A stretch of DNA of 64,000 bases, from positions 144,632 through 208,631 of the forward strand of contig MU128958.1 of the NCBI GenBank assembly GCA_014904985.1. The letters run 5' to 3'. The translations under genes were made by a program, and so were the position numbers. Numbering within the stretch: position 1 is the stretch's first letter; the number at the start of each line of letters is the position of its first letter. This DNA comes from Hydnum rufescens UP504 (lineage: Eukaryota; Basidiomycota; Agaricomycetes; Cantharellales; Hydnaceae). Positions 36,675-50,698 of this stretch are shown piece after piece. The notes beneath the pieces were generated by a model. The model searched no databases. It saw only the letters and a program-made list of their open reading frames with translations, and had not been told where the DNA came from.

Positions 36675-37094
36675 GATTTTGCGCTTTGATTTGGTCTCAT
36701 AACAATGCATAGTTCGTCTAATTCCATTACGAGGATGATTTGAGCAGAAACAGAAAATGGACCGTCAAGTCATCGATCATTATATAACAAGGAAATGGTA
36801 ACAGAAAAGACCCTGAGAATTCGCTACTCTCATAAGTGCCACATGTACATAGTGATGCAGATGATAACTGCTCCACACTTGAACGAGGGTTAGTCGCAAT
36901 GACCACGCTGACATCGTCTCCTATGAGGACTCCGCAGGTACGCAAGTAGAGTACAGCCAAGGTTGAATTGCGGAGGTGATTCAAGCCCTGGATGTGGAAA
37001 CATACAGTATCCTTAGACTGAATGCATTCAAGCATGATTCACGAGTGGGGTCTCTAAATCAATTGTCCAAAGGAATGATACAAAATCAAGCGCC

Positions 37095-37540
37095 AGGGCT
37101 TACAAATGTAGCTGAACGTGGTCGAGACGTACAGCTGCAGAAGCCTGTGATGGGTCGTCGACCTTGTGTTGGAGAGATCTCACAAAATAAGAAGGGCAGT
37201 CTGAATTTAGAATGAGGACGCCAAATAGAATTGTGTTGGCAATGCCACATCCGAGGATGAATGGAGCCGCGATAAACTGGTGTTCGCTCGGAGCAAAAGA
37301 CGTGATCACATTTCTGCAACGAGGAGAAGTCAGCTCCTTTCGCGGGCGTTGTATCTGTTGGAAACCGCCCACGAGGCAGACTATGAAGGGACCAAGGACC
37401 GGCTCTCAAACGAAGACAAGGCCGATCGGTTACGGGACAACTGAAAAAGAACCACTTGATCGAGAGGATAAGAACGTCATACAAAATTCTGCTGGTACCC
37501 ACGTGCACATTTCCACTTCATCAGAATTGAAGTGTCGCAT
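37095..37540 (-). CDS. Unidentified small membrane-protein candidate
   Basis: A minus-strand frame between UTP11 and thiolase. A first exon MRHFNSDEVEMCTWVPAEF (start 37540) could be spliced, through an intron of about 45 bp, toward a frame containing FAPSEHQFIAAPFILGCG, with the hydrophobic run ANTILFGVLIL as a possible single membrane span. The join could not be made without doubt, so the exon structure is uncertain. No family was recognised. The first exon also survives in the degenerate copy near 59525-59615. It may not be a gene. Confidence 0.25.
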
Positions 37541-37732
37541 GCACTATGTGGCTGAGGCCACGAGAGTCGCGTGACTGGTATGGGTGATCCGTGACACCGG
37601 CTGCAAAAGGGTCCAGCCGGTCGCGGTTCTTGTGCGGGGTATATACTCTCCCTATATAGAGTCTAGTCGGCTATCCGGTGTGTCCCCCCTATTCTCCCGG
37701 GGGTCAGTTTCCTGTGCATTATTTCACGAAAC

Positions 37733-39461
<1,729 letters not shown>

Positions 39462-40515
39462 AGCGGTGAAGGAGGGATTCGAGTTGCGAGTTGAAGCATG
39501 AAATGGATGGTCACACTCACTTTTTTTTCAAAGTATTTGACCTCGTCTCATTCTATGTAGGTACACTCGCGATCCATGTCGTTATAGGAATAAATCAAGT
39601 CATTTATGATGATAATGATGATGTAATCCATTATCCGTGCGATGGGCGCTTATGGTGCACAGTACTCTGCTTTATCCTAGTAGTATTGTTTGAATCTATA
39701 ATGCTAGCCTAAATGGTCCAAGATTAGCGGCGGACGGTGTACAAGTGCGTGGTGGGGAGGCGGATTTGACTGTCGGCGAAATGCCAAGTTGATATTTACT
39801 GGGTGAGTCATCATCTCCATGTTCTGTTCCTAAATCATTAGAAGGATGAAGGTGGAAGAGCACGGGAGTATGGCATGATAAGCATCAGGAAGCTCTCTGA
39901 CAGAGATCCACTCTTTCACCAGCATGCCAATTTCTCCGAAGAATAGCCGAACAGTCAAAATGGCCCAAGTATATTGCTTCACCTCCGTGCTCGGAAATCA
40001 TGGATTTAACAGACACTGCAGTAGGATTTTCTACACAATGATAGATGCCATCCTTTCCTGGTAGCTCCAGAGGTGTCCGGGTGGGGTGCCTAGTCTAGGC
40101 CTGGTGAGCCCAAAGTGGCCCTCCGGATGCTTCTGGTACAATATGAAGATAAGGAGTTACGCGACGGCAGTTAATCGATGGATCAGTTGTTTGTGAAAGT
40201 GCCAATTATGAGGGAGCGAAAATAGGAATCAAGACCATGAGTCGAAGTGAATGCAGATGGATGCAGATAAAAATCAGGGCTAAATTGGAGCCATAGATCA
40301 TCGAGGTACACAGAATGGTGTCGAAGGAGTCATGCACTGTAGGGAGAATAACAGGAACTAACGAGGACCACATCAAGGACGCGACGCAGGGATCAATTCC
40401 AATGTCACTTTGGATGTGACCTGAGAGTCGCCAGAATGATAATTAGGACCTTCTATTCCGCACAACCTCAGTAACCGTTGCTGCCCCAACGGTACCACGT
40501 TCTATGAGGAAAGAA
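39462..40515. other. Region without recognised gene
   Basis: About 1,050 bp. The first 250 bp look like thiolase 3' UTR, with an AT-rich GATGATAATGATGATG stretch near 39607-39622. The rest has no frame with recognisable features and matches nothing else in the window by eye. Confidence 0.4.
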
Positions 40516-40999
40516 TTAATCAGGTGGGATGAAAAAGACTCTTAGATCTGCAATATCTCTTTTACCAATCTCACATTCCCCTCTCCAGGCATCCGGCAGC
40601 GTGACCCTTCCACCAGCTCCTCCGACCGCGAGCTTGGGTTCCTCTGAACGTGGAACAGCGGCTTTATCGAGGGTATAATAGTAGGTATATTGCGCCCACA
40701 AAAAACAAACCTTATGGCTCACCTGACAACCTTTGCAGTGGTGCCCCTTCGAAATCAACACCACCCCCAGTTCCACCTATGGCTACAGGGCCCTGGGCAT
40801 CTCCTCCGTTACCGCCCTCTGTGGAAAGGTTCTAGGCTGTAAGTCGGGGGCATAGACCTTGGTGGGAGAGAGGAGGCTTGCTTATTGTTCGCCCACTTCC
40901 GGAGCTCTGCGGCGTTTGCGAACCTCGAGGCTGTGAACCCGATGCAACGTAATTCGGCGGGGGTGATTGAGGGTGGTTCATGCTGGGGTTGGAAGGCAT
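40516..40999 (-). CDS. Small glycine-rich module protein (intact family member)
   Basis: Unrecognised family; function unknown. A Pro/Ser-rich N-terminus (MPSNPSMNHPQSPPP, ATG 40999) is spliced at about 40803-40885 to GKGGNGGDAQGPVAIGGTGG, then at about 40652-40730 to EEPKLAVGGAGGRVTLPDAW. The tail GECEIGKRDIADLRVF ends at 40516. The two middle exons each carry one glycine module, with pattern G-x-GG-x3-GPVAIGG-x-GG-x-V and a shorter AVGGAGGRV. All introns have GT...AG ends and keep phase, so the gene looks intact. Related modules occur on the plus strand in the array to the right (56.7-57.4 kb and 44.8/50.7 kb). In-frame sequence upstream of 40999 (SFTSLSKQLFNLNPSLT) suggests a possible extra N-terminal exon. 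No signal peptide was seen. Confidence 0.55.
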
Positions 41000-41814
41000 T
41001 GTTAAAGACGGGTTCAAGTTGAACAATTGTTTGGATAAGGAGGTGAAGGACACGCGGTTGCGAGGGATTTCAAAGTGAAATACCCTTCTCTAAGAGCTGC
41101 GGGGCATTAACACACGTAGAAGGAAATATCGCTAATATCTTTAATAATACAAGGCGCCACGCCATATATGCTTCAAGACGCAAGCTTTGGCTTTTCCCTT
41201 TAGTTTTTCAAATAAAGAAGCTCTGGAAATGATCACCCACAAAGGATCATCGGGGTTAGAACCCATATTTCGGGCATAGGATTTGTTCGGAGACGAGTGC
41301 AATGGAAAACAGACGCATCATAGGTCACTATTTGGCGCGGTGAGAACAACATGTGGGGGCTTGGTGAGGGAGATCTTCCTCATGTTTAGTGTCCCCATGG
41401 GATATTCATGGTTCAGCGTGAAGGTGAGTGCTGGCGAGGGAACGGCCGTTTGAAGCGACATTCATGGAGTGTAGTTTGGGGGTGACTCACTGTCAACCGT
41501 AGGCGTGACGGGTGCTTGGAGAGGCCGCCGGTAAAGAAGGGGCTATATTAGGAAATATTGTGAAAGGGGGCCGGGCGACACTCTGGGGAATCCACATTCG
41601 ACGAGGACTCGATAAGTTTCAAGAGTTTGGAGAAATAGGTAGAATCCATCGCTGGATGAGACACGCAATTGCAAGGGATTTGAAGCCAACGTACTTTTAT
41701 ATCCTGGACCCTCGACGCCCCCCCTCTGTAAAGGAGGCAGACCTGCCTTCAGTGGTGCAATCACTAGGCTAGGCACCGAAGTGCAAGTCCTGGATTCCCC
41801 CCTTAAAAAACGGG
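41000..41814. other. Region without recognised gene, left of the tandem array
   Basis: Contains no frame with recognised features. It may include the promoter of the minus-strand glycine-rich gene and the truncated left flank of the first array unit. Confidence 0.35.
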
Positions 41815-42469
41815 GGTGCAGAAGGAAAGCAAGGGCCTCCTGGAGATGATTTCCCATAAAGGGAGACCCAAGTTAGCGCCCATGTACAGCAGAGTTTGGC
41901 GGATATCCTCCAGGGTTGTGCAAATCACATGCGTTATCACGCATTTCAGTGAGAAGACGGAGTTGGACGAGGAAATCATGAGAGAGACGAGAAGAATGAC
42001 CCAAGAAGACGGTCTCCCCAAGATCCTCAAGAAAACCGCGCACAGGCGCGCGGCAGTGCCGCGTTCGGCGATTGCCGTTTTCCCATGGGCTACCCGTGTA
42101 ATGAACGCAGGAAGCACTTCTCTACCGAATTACCTTGTCAGGGACGTCATACCAGCTGATGGGTGATCTTTTTCCATGCTGTCCTCAGAATTCAAAGGTA
42201 TGTTTTGGGGTTCCTCCGGCCTGACGATCACAATGGCCTCCTCATTTGGAAGATTTTCTTTCAATTATAGAGTCTGTTCCTTTAATGAGAATTTTTGCCG
42301 TAATATAAGCAATTCATAACTACGTAGGCGCTACTCATGCCAGCCACGCTGACAACCCGCGCCCAGGTGGAGAGTACACCCCCTTCTTATCCCTCAAAGA
42401 ACCCACATTTCCCGTCGAAAAATAGCTTCTAACGCTCGCTCAGGCTTACTTAAACAACTGACCAGGGCT

Positions 42470-42478
42470 TTTATAAGT
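42470..42478 (+). promoter_or_regulatory. TATA box of degenerate unit-1 BC gene
   Basis: TTTATAAGT in the unit-1 copy. The corresponding site in unit 3 (about 56555) has lost the motif, although the coding part there is better kept. Confidence 0.4.
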
Positions 42479-42639
42479 ATGCACTTACCAGCAGTCCCCC
42501 GTTCTCTACCCAACTGACACTTCTCCATCATAGTTCCACGCCGATTCGTCAACCTCTTTTCAAAGCAATTGTCATCCCCGGATTTCTCCTTAGTAAAGCC
42601 TTGATTCTGCAGAGCAACCTTCTCCGGAATCTTTCCTAG

Positions 42640-43175
42640 CCCCATCTCACACTCGATCCAGACGATCCTAAGCGGTGCTTGTTCCATCCCGGCTCCTTGC
42701 ACTCGTGCCGAACTACGACTATCCTATGGTTACGCTGAAAATAAGTAAGATATCCACCCCTGAGTCACATGTACCCGGTTTCTAAACTCCCCGCAATACA
42801 AACCGATAGTGGAGGATCTGCCCAGGGTCCCGTCGCCATTGGCGGAGACGCTGGCGGTGTTGGTTATATCAACGAGGGGCCAATAATCGACCTGGCGAAC
42901 TCGGATGAGCCGTAAGGTTTGTTTGCGTTTAGTAACTAGCCTCCTTACTACCCCACTCTCGTTATGGCTGCGCACAGGGAGTATAAAGATGGCAATTGTG
43001 GGATGCGGTGGAAGCGTGGGTGCCATCAACACCTTGATCAATTTGCAACAAGAATCTTATCATATTGATATTGGCGAGTGGGTTCAAAGGTCAATTTCAT
43101 TCCCTCTCCCTCATGACTCTATAGAGACCAGTGTAGGCTCCAGATCCACGGTAATGCTGTGATTATTGGGCGCTT
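42640..43175 (+). pseudogene. Glycine-rich module gene, unit 1 copy (degenerate)
   Basis: Keeps the glycine module GSAQGPVAIGGDAGG and NLQQESYHIDI. The acceptor before the module, CAG in unit 3, is changed here (about 42802), and the donor GTGAGT after the module reads ATGAGC (about 42906). With both splice sites lost, a full product is unlikely. Confidence 0.5.
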
Positions 43176-43789
43176 GGGCTACATAAAATTTCCGGTTTCT
43201 ATGGAGGACCACCGTAGAGGGTGACTCGTCCTGTGGCCCGACTCCCCCTCCTAGTCCCTGCTGTTTCCTCCCAATGGTGCAACCCCGTCATTCCCGATAG
43301 CTCGAAAGCGTGAACAAATGAAATCAACCAATTTTCGTAACGGTTAATTCCAGGCTCAGACTAGCGGTTCCCACTTCCATGCTTCTTAGGTTATGAAAGT
43401 GGGAACGCCGAGGCGGCCATATTGTCACCACTCGCATGCTTCGGCCACTCCCAATCCGATACAGGGTGGAAAATCGACCCCGAGCTATCAAGTCAAGTGC
43501 AAAGAATCCCGAGAAATGGTTGCCTGAAAGTGCCAGCTATCGGTAGCATGAAGGTAGGCCCCTGAGGCCCATCGAGACCTCCGTGTGACCCAGGCGAGCT
43601 CAGCCTACACCTGGGTGGGGGGTAAACCCCGTAAAGTATCCACATCAGACAGGTATGGTTCAATCAGCTTGAATCAGCGTACACAGTTTATGAAATTCAT
43701 ACATGCACAGATGTCGGACTCAAGCCTTCTTCTGCACGCCTCAGACACAAACACAAGCGAGTCAGACCTAAATTTGGGGGCGTAGTACC

Positions 43790-44740
43790 CTCATAAAACC
43801 GGTGATGTCGCCTCGGGCCCCTAAAATCAGTGAACAAGCACGGAAACTGGACGAGAAATTCCCAAACGCTCAAATATCACTCCAAATCCCCAGAAATTTC
43901 CTAAAAATTTGCTCCGTACGGCTCTCTGAACAGTTGCTCACTCCTCTTCCATTCCTTCTCCGTCGTCCGTCTTCTCCAGGTCTGCTCAATTCTGAATTCG
44001 AATCGTGGAACATAATTTTTGATGATGCGGTAGATTCTTTTTGTCCGCTCCAGTTCTTGAGCATATGCAATCATGGTTGGAACTTATAATGGGGTTGCCA
44101 AGTTTTACGTTATAATCTGAAGCCACACCCTCGTTCAGGGCGGCGACCAGCGCCAATCCCAGACTCTCATGTCTGATGTCATGTGATTTATCGACGAACG
44201 GTGAAGTGCTGGAGGAGTCGAGTCTCAGTTGTATTCATGGCACTATTATATAGAGGGAGAAGCCAGGTGTGATGGGTACGTGAGTACATACTGTGTCTGT
44301 AGAAGTCAAGGTGGAAGGAAATTCATGATAAGTACAGATATTCGAAATGGGAAGGGGAGAGGGAAGATACATGGGCAATGGCCCGATGATGATTGATTTT
44401 TTGGGGCCCGCTTTGCGTTTTCCTTCTTTTGGGTCCAAACTGCCTCCGTTGTCAACGGTGATTGGGTGTTTTTCATTGTTATCATCGTTTGAGTGATGGG
44501 ATCATTTGGTTAGAGGTAATAAATGTGTTGCGTCGTTGGAAGGGGAAGTTGAACATTGGGCGGCGCGGGCCGGTTTGAACATACGTTGAACGACTCCACT
44601 GCCACACACTCAATTCAGTACCGGATTCAATGAAATGGTAGAGCACCTTAACGTAACGGTCCTAATCCAGCCGACATTGAATCCTGCGGCCTCAGCTTTC
44701 GGTGGCGCGGCCGTGGTGTTCCGACCCTGGGCCCCCTGAC
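43790..44740. other. Part of unit 1 with no counterpart in units 2-3
   Basis: About 950 bp, absent from the other units. No gene or element ends were recognised. Confidence 0.35.
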
Positions 44741-44748
44741 TATTTAAG
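44741..44748 (+). promoter_or_regulatory. TATA box of E-type gene, copy 1
   Basis: TATTTAAG, 35 bp before the start codon at 44783. The same octamer is kept at 50657-50664, 35 bp before the start of the second copy. Confidence 0.55.
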
Positions 44749-44782
44749 CACTGTTTAGTTGACCGTTTTCCCCCCAACCGAT

Positions 44783-45149
44783 ATGCAGCCTGTGAGGAAC
44801 CCAAATTCTTTCAATACTATTCGTCAGTCCTACACGATTTCCAATGTTATTTCGTGCTCATTCAAGAGTCTGCTTTGCAGGTGCCGGAGGTGGAGGGATG
44901 GGAAAAAGTGGCAGCGGGATTACCGTGGGCGGGCGTGGTGGGGATGTTCTCATCTCGCACCCCGTCACACAGCATATTTGTGAGTCGAAGTTATGTACGT
45001 TAGTGGCCTGATCACCGTTCAACTCCGAGGATTACACAGCACACGTTTACCACTGTTACAGTGATCCGCCCCTGCAAAACCCGGTTATCCCTATTTGTTA
45101 CACCCATAGGGCATGCGGAACGCAGGTGAGATCGATTTTTCCTCTTTGA
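44783..45149 (+). CDS. E-type glycine-module peptide, copy 1
   Basis: Unrecognised small gene of three exons, about 80 codons. MQPVRNPNSFNTIR is spliced (intron about 44824-44879) to GAGGGGMGKSGSGITVGGRG, then GDVLISHPVTQHI. The intron about 44982-45047 leads to HVYHCYSDPPLQNP and a C-terminal block with cysteines. The proposed stop is at 45147-45149. Both introns have GT...AG ends and hold the frame. The glycine block shares its spacing with the BC-type and minus-strand genes (G-x-GG...GITVGG-x-GG-x-V). Function unknown; no signal peptide. Copy 3 at 50699 keeps the same start, introns and TATA box. Confidence 0.45.
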
Positions 45150-45844
45150 TCTTGCTGCTAATCCACTGGAAACTACCCCTCCGTATCATTTATCAAAAAT
45201 TTGAAGAGGCATGCATTAGTCGGGGCCTGGAATGAACAGTTTTCGACATCCCTCATGGATGCCCACACCACCCCGCCAGCCCCCTTCCCCTTCCTTCAGC
45301 CCAAAACCTAGCACGCCACATCTGCCAGTGGACAACACTTGCGGCGGAAAATACCCTGCCCTATGAATCACGGTCATATCAGCGAATACTCCTGTCAGTT
45401 CGCCCCGCGTATGTGCCCATGCGGAGACCAATACCAATCCTGGGCGCGCCCCCTCTCAGAGTGCCACTGTACTGTGCACACCGACCCTCGTCACCGGTCG
45501 GCAAGACCAAAGACACGCCCTCGTAGAAGCATGTCAAGCCGTCAAAGGCTCAGCGCATTATCTGTCTGGATCGGCACCTTCGGATAGTTTCAGCATTCTA
45601 GTTGCTGCTTTCCCGCCTGTTGCCACAGATGGATAGTTGCAGAGACACCCCATAACGCCTTCCACCATTCCATATATGTGATACGCGGTGTATCCCCTCC
45701 CTCTTCGACAGAGGTCAATTAATGTATTGCTTGCCTGGTCATGCCGGAAATCCAAAGATGGAACTCATGTCAATTTTCCGCTCGGGTGTCGTCTGAATAG
45801 AGAGCCACGTGTTCGAAGGGCCTCCGTTTCTGAAGTGTTGCTGA

Positions 45845-45925
45845 AGATGACGTCATTTGGCAAGTTAGAATGACTCAATTGTATAAATAATATCTACTCC
45901 AGGCACAGCATGGATCCAGCGGCCC
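45845..45925 (+). pseudogene. Thiolase exon shard (F block, unit 1)
   Basis: GATGACGTCAT followed, about 65 bp on, by CAGGCACAGCATGGA. This parallels the exon end GACGACGTCAT (about 38690) and the next exon start CAGGCACAACACGGA (about 38778) of the thiolase gene, including the intron between them. Related pieces recur at 51735-52025 and 57715-57800. Confidence 0.4.
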
Positions 45926-46624
45926 TCGAGGCTGTAGGTCAATCGACCTGCAATGTGGCGTTCGCAGGTGCAGGATCCCTCCACAACTCATCCTACATTA
46001 TAATCACGATGTCCCGCATCCGTAGTAGGGTGTGCGTGGCAAATAGGGTATAATAAGGCCCAGGCATGAGGGCCCGCTATTCGATTCCACCAATTGTCGA
46101 TAGTTACAAATCAGGTACAAACCAAGAGTTCTTCGGGAAGACGGTGCCGAGGGACTGTCGCTATTTCCATGGACATATCTTTTGGGTACATATATACTTG
46201 CCATTTATGAAATGGCCTTACAGTATATCAGATTTTATCCTTCGGATGAAAGATTTATCACGGTAACTTCGTTTCCACGTGTTTATGAGTGTAGAGTGAC
46301 TGCAGTAGGATTTTGTTGTCACCCGAATCATCAGTCGAGACTTGGGACCGCTCTTGCGTATTTTGCGTGGCGCGGTTTCTGCTTCGATAGTAGCCTCAGG
46401 TTCGAAATTGTCTTTCTTTGGTAAGGTGGAGCCATGGTATCATACAAATGGTCTAACAAGACAATGCTGGAAAGTGTGAGCCAAAAATGTTGGTAGAAAT
46501 GTTGTTGCAGGTAAACCCAAGCCCCAGTTCATCAAAAAATAGGAAATGTAGGCAAAATATCGATGGTTCTTCTTATTTTAGAGATATTGCTGGACTATCG
46601 ACTATCGACAATCGGTGTATCGGA

Positions 46625-47440
46625 ACGGAACCTAATCAATAGGACACACGGGTACGAAGTACTCGTGCACATGAATAAAGTCCCAACGCCGATGCACAAC
46701 CGAACCCCGGATCTCTCGATTAAACTTCAATGCTGAACCATTCCTGATCCGCTCCTCAGAGGGAAGGGCATCAGCGAAATGACCCTCCGAGTTCGCACCG
46801 GTAACAGCAGCATGAAGGGAAGGGAAGATTGGCCTCACCCCATGAATAATGATCGCGGAGCATATCCTGTGCTGCAGTCAAGGGCGACACGATATTAGCA
46901 CCAGAGTCATTCGTCTCTATAGAACTAGAGCCGCCCTCTCGAGTTTCCTCCCCAAGAGCCCCCAACGTGAATGGAACGATCTCATCCACATCCGCATCCA
47001 CATGCTATGCCAAGCCCACAGCACCCCGCTGCAACAGCACATTCCTTCCCATCCGGATGTGCCAGCGCCGCGCAACTTCTCCCATTTGGTCCAGTGAATG
47101 ATCCCATCCACTTCACGAATCAGGGCCTCCTAGTTCACTGAGGGGGGAGATATCAGGCTCTTGATGTCCACTTGCACTCGCGGGGAAGGCGAAATCGTAT
47201 CGGCGGCGGTAATTAAGGAAACAAGACGCTCGCCAGATTGCGCAGCCTGGGCTCACATTGCCTCGCGTTCGTCAACAGACGTCTTGAACACGTACTCGTT
47301 GATACCATCGCACCACTGTCGCCCCTGTTCGGTCCCCGCTTCTTCGACGATTTCGCTCCCTACAATATTGGCTTCCTTGCAATATCGCGAAGTTCGCGAA
47401 CCAAGCATAGATGACAGGAGGTGCTAGACCAAGATTGTGT
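46625..47440 (-). pseudogene. Unidentified minus-strand coding relic in unit 1
   Basis: Several minus-strand frames look coding but are not joined: SIETNDSGANIVSPLTAAQD, RNGSALKFNREIRG with VHEYFVPVCPID as a possible C-terminus (46632), and EEAGTEQGRQWCDGINEYVF (about 47290-47350). The 3' piece is repeated at about 58840-58985. No family was recognised. It may belong with the H-block relic at its 5' side. Confidence 0.3.
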
Positions 47441-47559
47441 CCGCCAAGGACGAGCGAGGATGTGCGAGAGCAGTGTGGCGATCATCTTAGAAGGATCCAT
47501 GCTACGAAGCAGCTAGGTAAACCATGAGGTGGAGAATGAATGTCCAAATCAAATCAAGA

Positions 47560-48220
47560 ACTAGCCTACCTCGAAGGCCACCACGGCACCAACGCCAAAA
47601 TCCACCGTACCCAGGAATTCAATTCCCCCACATTGGGTCCACTAACGAACAATCCATGAAGGATACCGGCCACCCAGATGGCGGCCTGTTTGATGCATAA
47701 CTGCTCCCAGGAGGGAAGATTCGTACATTTCTCTGCGCGCCAAGTCATTACGGGCCACAACATCGACTCCACGAGAAAAGTAGATCCCTACGAGTCGAGT
47801 GAGGAGAAATAAAGTTGCTGTCTCCTTGTTGACACCCCGCGCTCTATCGACGTGGAGAGGCCAAGCAATGCGATTCCGTCAAACCATTAACCAAGGCTGG
47901 ATTCGCTTGGTCCAGTATTTTTGGGGAGCAGGGTCTATTCCGGGAAATGTAAGGATATGTTGGTGAAGCAAGAGGCGAAGGAGGTGTGGCTCAGGGATCG
48001 CCGCTGGATTAAATCCTGGCGACGTGCCGCCGTTCGTATTTGGTGAGATAGTAGCCGTTATCGCTGATTCATATGGAATACTATACTTGGTGGTGGGACC
48101 ACACGCGCCAGATTGAACCATTCGCGATGCATTTCGAAGGCAATGAGAGAGACTGAAAAATATAATGCGTCTGCACTTCGGAGAATATACAATCATTCGA
48201 ATGATCACCCGCCTCACCTG
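47560..48220 (-). pseudogene. H-block coding relic, unit 1
   Basis: Minus-strand frames LCIKQAAIWVAGILHGLFVS and NSWVRWILALVP (about 47580-47720), preceded by ISPNTNGGTSPGFNPAAIP (about 48000-48060). The unit-2 copy (54555-55170) keeps the same frames with a few changes. Stops and frame shifts separate the pieces in both copies. No family recognised. Confidence 0.3.
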
Positions 48221-48689
48221 AAAGACCCTGGGGGGGCACAGAGAGCATCGATCTATCTATGTCACAATCTGTGCGATACACCCTATCACCGGCGTTTATC
48301 GGCTTCTCTCGAAAAATCCAGGTCTTGGTGCCCACGGGAACTGACATCCAGTTGAAGGCAGAGAGAATGAAAGGAAATACTCAAGCAGATGTCAAGCAAG
48401 GGCCTCTTGAAGATGAATTTCCATGAAGGGTGACCCAATTTAGGGCCATGTACAGCAGAATTTGGCAGATGTCGTCCAGGGTTGTGCAATGTATAGCGTA
48501 AATCATATGCGTTGTCATGTATTTCAGTGAGGATACGGGGGTGGACATCGTGGGAGTGATGAGAAGAAGGACCCAAGGAGACGGCCTTCCCAAGATCCTC
48601 AAGAAAACCGCGTCTATGCCGGCTTCTTGTGTGGCAGTGCTGCCTTCGGCGATCGCCGCTTTCTCAAGGGCTGCCTTCTCTGCCGAGCC

Positions 48690-49185
48690 CTCACCTCCGG
48701 TCCAGCTTTCTGAGGGATCTTCCCTAGCCCTACCTCACGTTGGATCACATCGATAGACAATCTCCAGTGGCGCTTGTTCCATCCCCGCCCCTGTTCTCAT
48801 GCTGAACTACGGCTATCCTCCTGAGTCACGTGTATCCAAACAGAAACAGGATGCGCCTCCCGTCGCCTTTGGCGGAGACGCTAGCCATGCTGGATATATC
48901 AACGGTGGGACGATAATCCACCTGGAGAACTCGGCTGGAAGGTTTGTTTGCGTTTGGTAACCAGCCTCCTTACTATCCCACTCACGTTATGGCGGCGCAC
49001 AGGGATTACAAAGGTGACAGTCGCGGGACGTGGTGGAAGCGTCGGTGCCATCAACACCTTTATCAATTTGAAACATGAAAACTCATCATATTGATGGTTT
49101 CAAAGGTCATTTTCATTCCTTCTCCCTCATGACTCTATAGAGACCAGCGTAGGCTCGAACGAGATCGCCAGTAATACTGCCATTC
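48690..49185 (+). pseudogene. Glycine-rich module gene, unit 2 copy (degenerate)
   Basis: The module is truncated: the GSGGSAQG half is missing after the acceptor near 48850, while the frame then gives PPVAFGGDASHAG. No continuous frame. Followed by block D. Confidence 0.45.
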
Positions 49186-49845
49186 TTGGGCGCTTAGGCT
49201 ACATAGAATTTCCGGTGTATATGGAGGACCACCGTGGAGGGTGGCTCGTCCTGTGGCCCGACTTCCCCTCCTCTTCCCTGCTATTTCCTCCCACCGGTGC
49301 AATCCCGTTCCTGGTAGCTCGAAAGCGTGAACAAACGAAATCGACCAATTTACGTACGTTTAATTCCAGGCTCCAAATTATGTCTGGGCTAGCAGTCCCC
49401 ACATCCATGCTTCCCAAATTATGAATCTCGAAGTGGGAACGCCGAGGAGGCCATATTGTTACGACTCGCACACTTCAGCCGCCCCCCCAGTCCGATACTG
49501 GGCGGAAAATAGACCCCGAGGCATCGAGTGTCCAAGTAATGCAGAGAAATGATTGCCTGAAAGCACCCCTGAGGCCCATCGAGACCCGGGTGTTTGTGAT
49601 CCCAGCGAGCTCGGCCTACATTTGGGGGGTATCAGCTTGTAAACAGTTTATGAAATTCATCCATACACAGATCCTGAAGCAGTGGCTGATTCAACCGATC
49701 CTCTCCACCTTCGCACGTGTGCGTCAGAATGGTTCATCCTCTTCCCCAGTTATGGTGTGCGGCTCGTGGTCTCGTGACCTATTTGTGCAACTGTTCGCCC
49801 CGGCTTTTTCAGCATAGTGTAGTCGACCACATTTCTCCTGACTGA

Positions 49846-50110
49846 TGTGCAGTCTCTGAAAAATTCAACAATATTCGTCAGCCCGTACGCGATTTCCAAT
49901 GTCATTTCGCGCTCATCCAAACGTCTGTTTCGTAGGTGGCGGAAGTGGGGGACCACTGAAAGTAGAAGCGGGACTCCGGCCGTGGAGGGGACGTTCTCAT
50001 CGCACGATCCATATTTGCGAGTCGAGGTTATGTACGTTAGTAGCCGGTTCATCTTTCAACTCTAAGGATTACACTCCACTCTACCACTGTTGCAGGGGCC
50101 TGTCGCCGCC
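49846..50110 (+). pseudogene. E-type gene, degenerate middle copy
   Basis: Aligns with the E genes at 44783 and 50699 but lacks the TATTTAAG box, has a stop soon after the start, and the glycine block is out of frame after GGGSGG. Confidence 0.5.
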
Positions 50111-50656
50111 GGACCCGGGTACCTCCATTTCCTGCAGTTATTGCGCATGCGGATTGTGGATGAGATTGATTTTCCCTCTTTTCCCTTCCTACTAACCCCT
50201 CTATGTCATTTATCGGAAACTGAAAGAGGGGGGCCCTGAAATTCAAAATCATGCGGCATCCCCTCAGTGGCTCCCCATTACTCCCGCCCCAAACCTAGTT
50301 CGCCTCTGAGAACAAAAGCATTCACAGCCGAGGAACCCCATGGCCCATGAGTCACGGTAATAGCAGCGATTATTACCCTCAGTTCGCTTCGCGTACGTGC
50401 CCGTGTCGAGTCCAACAATGATCCTGGCCAGCCCCCCTCCCAGGATCTTGATCGGCACCTTTGGATAATTTTGGCATTCGAATTGCGTTTGGGTTGACTT
50501 TTGGGCCCGAATTCACTGAAATTCACTGAATTTCCATATATGGTTTTGAGCAATGTCGGCCTCAAACTCAGTCCCTGCTTTGTTCTCCGACGCCGGGATA
50601 TGGTGGTGGCTCTGTCACGCGACCATTTGGTGTGTGGGAACAATTTTGCCTTGGGC

Positions 50657-50664
50657 TATTTAAG
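50657..50664 (+). promoter_or_regulatory. TATA box of E-type gene, copy 3
   Basis: TATTTAAG, 35 bp before ATG 50699, at the same spacing as in copy 1. Confidence 0.5.
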
Positions 50665-50698
50665 CACAGTGCAATTAGCCATCTTTCTCCCGACTGGT

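Larger units (their letters stand above)
41815..48380. repeat. Tandem array, unit 1
   Basis: First of three diverged tandem units. Sub-blocks by eye: A 41815-42115; A' 42115-42310; BC (glycine-module gene) 42310-43180; D 43180-43790; E (second glycine-module gene) 44741-45790; F 45790-46080; G 46080-46760; H 47450-48350. A matches 48385-48670 and 55375-55580; A'+BC+D match 56205-57720; E matches 50655-51690; H matches 54425-55345. Identity is visibly high (long runs of 15-25 identical bases) but broken by many small indels. Confidence 0.75.
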
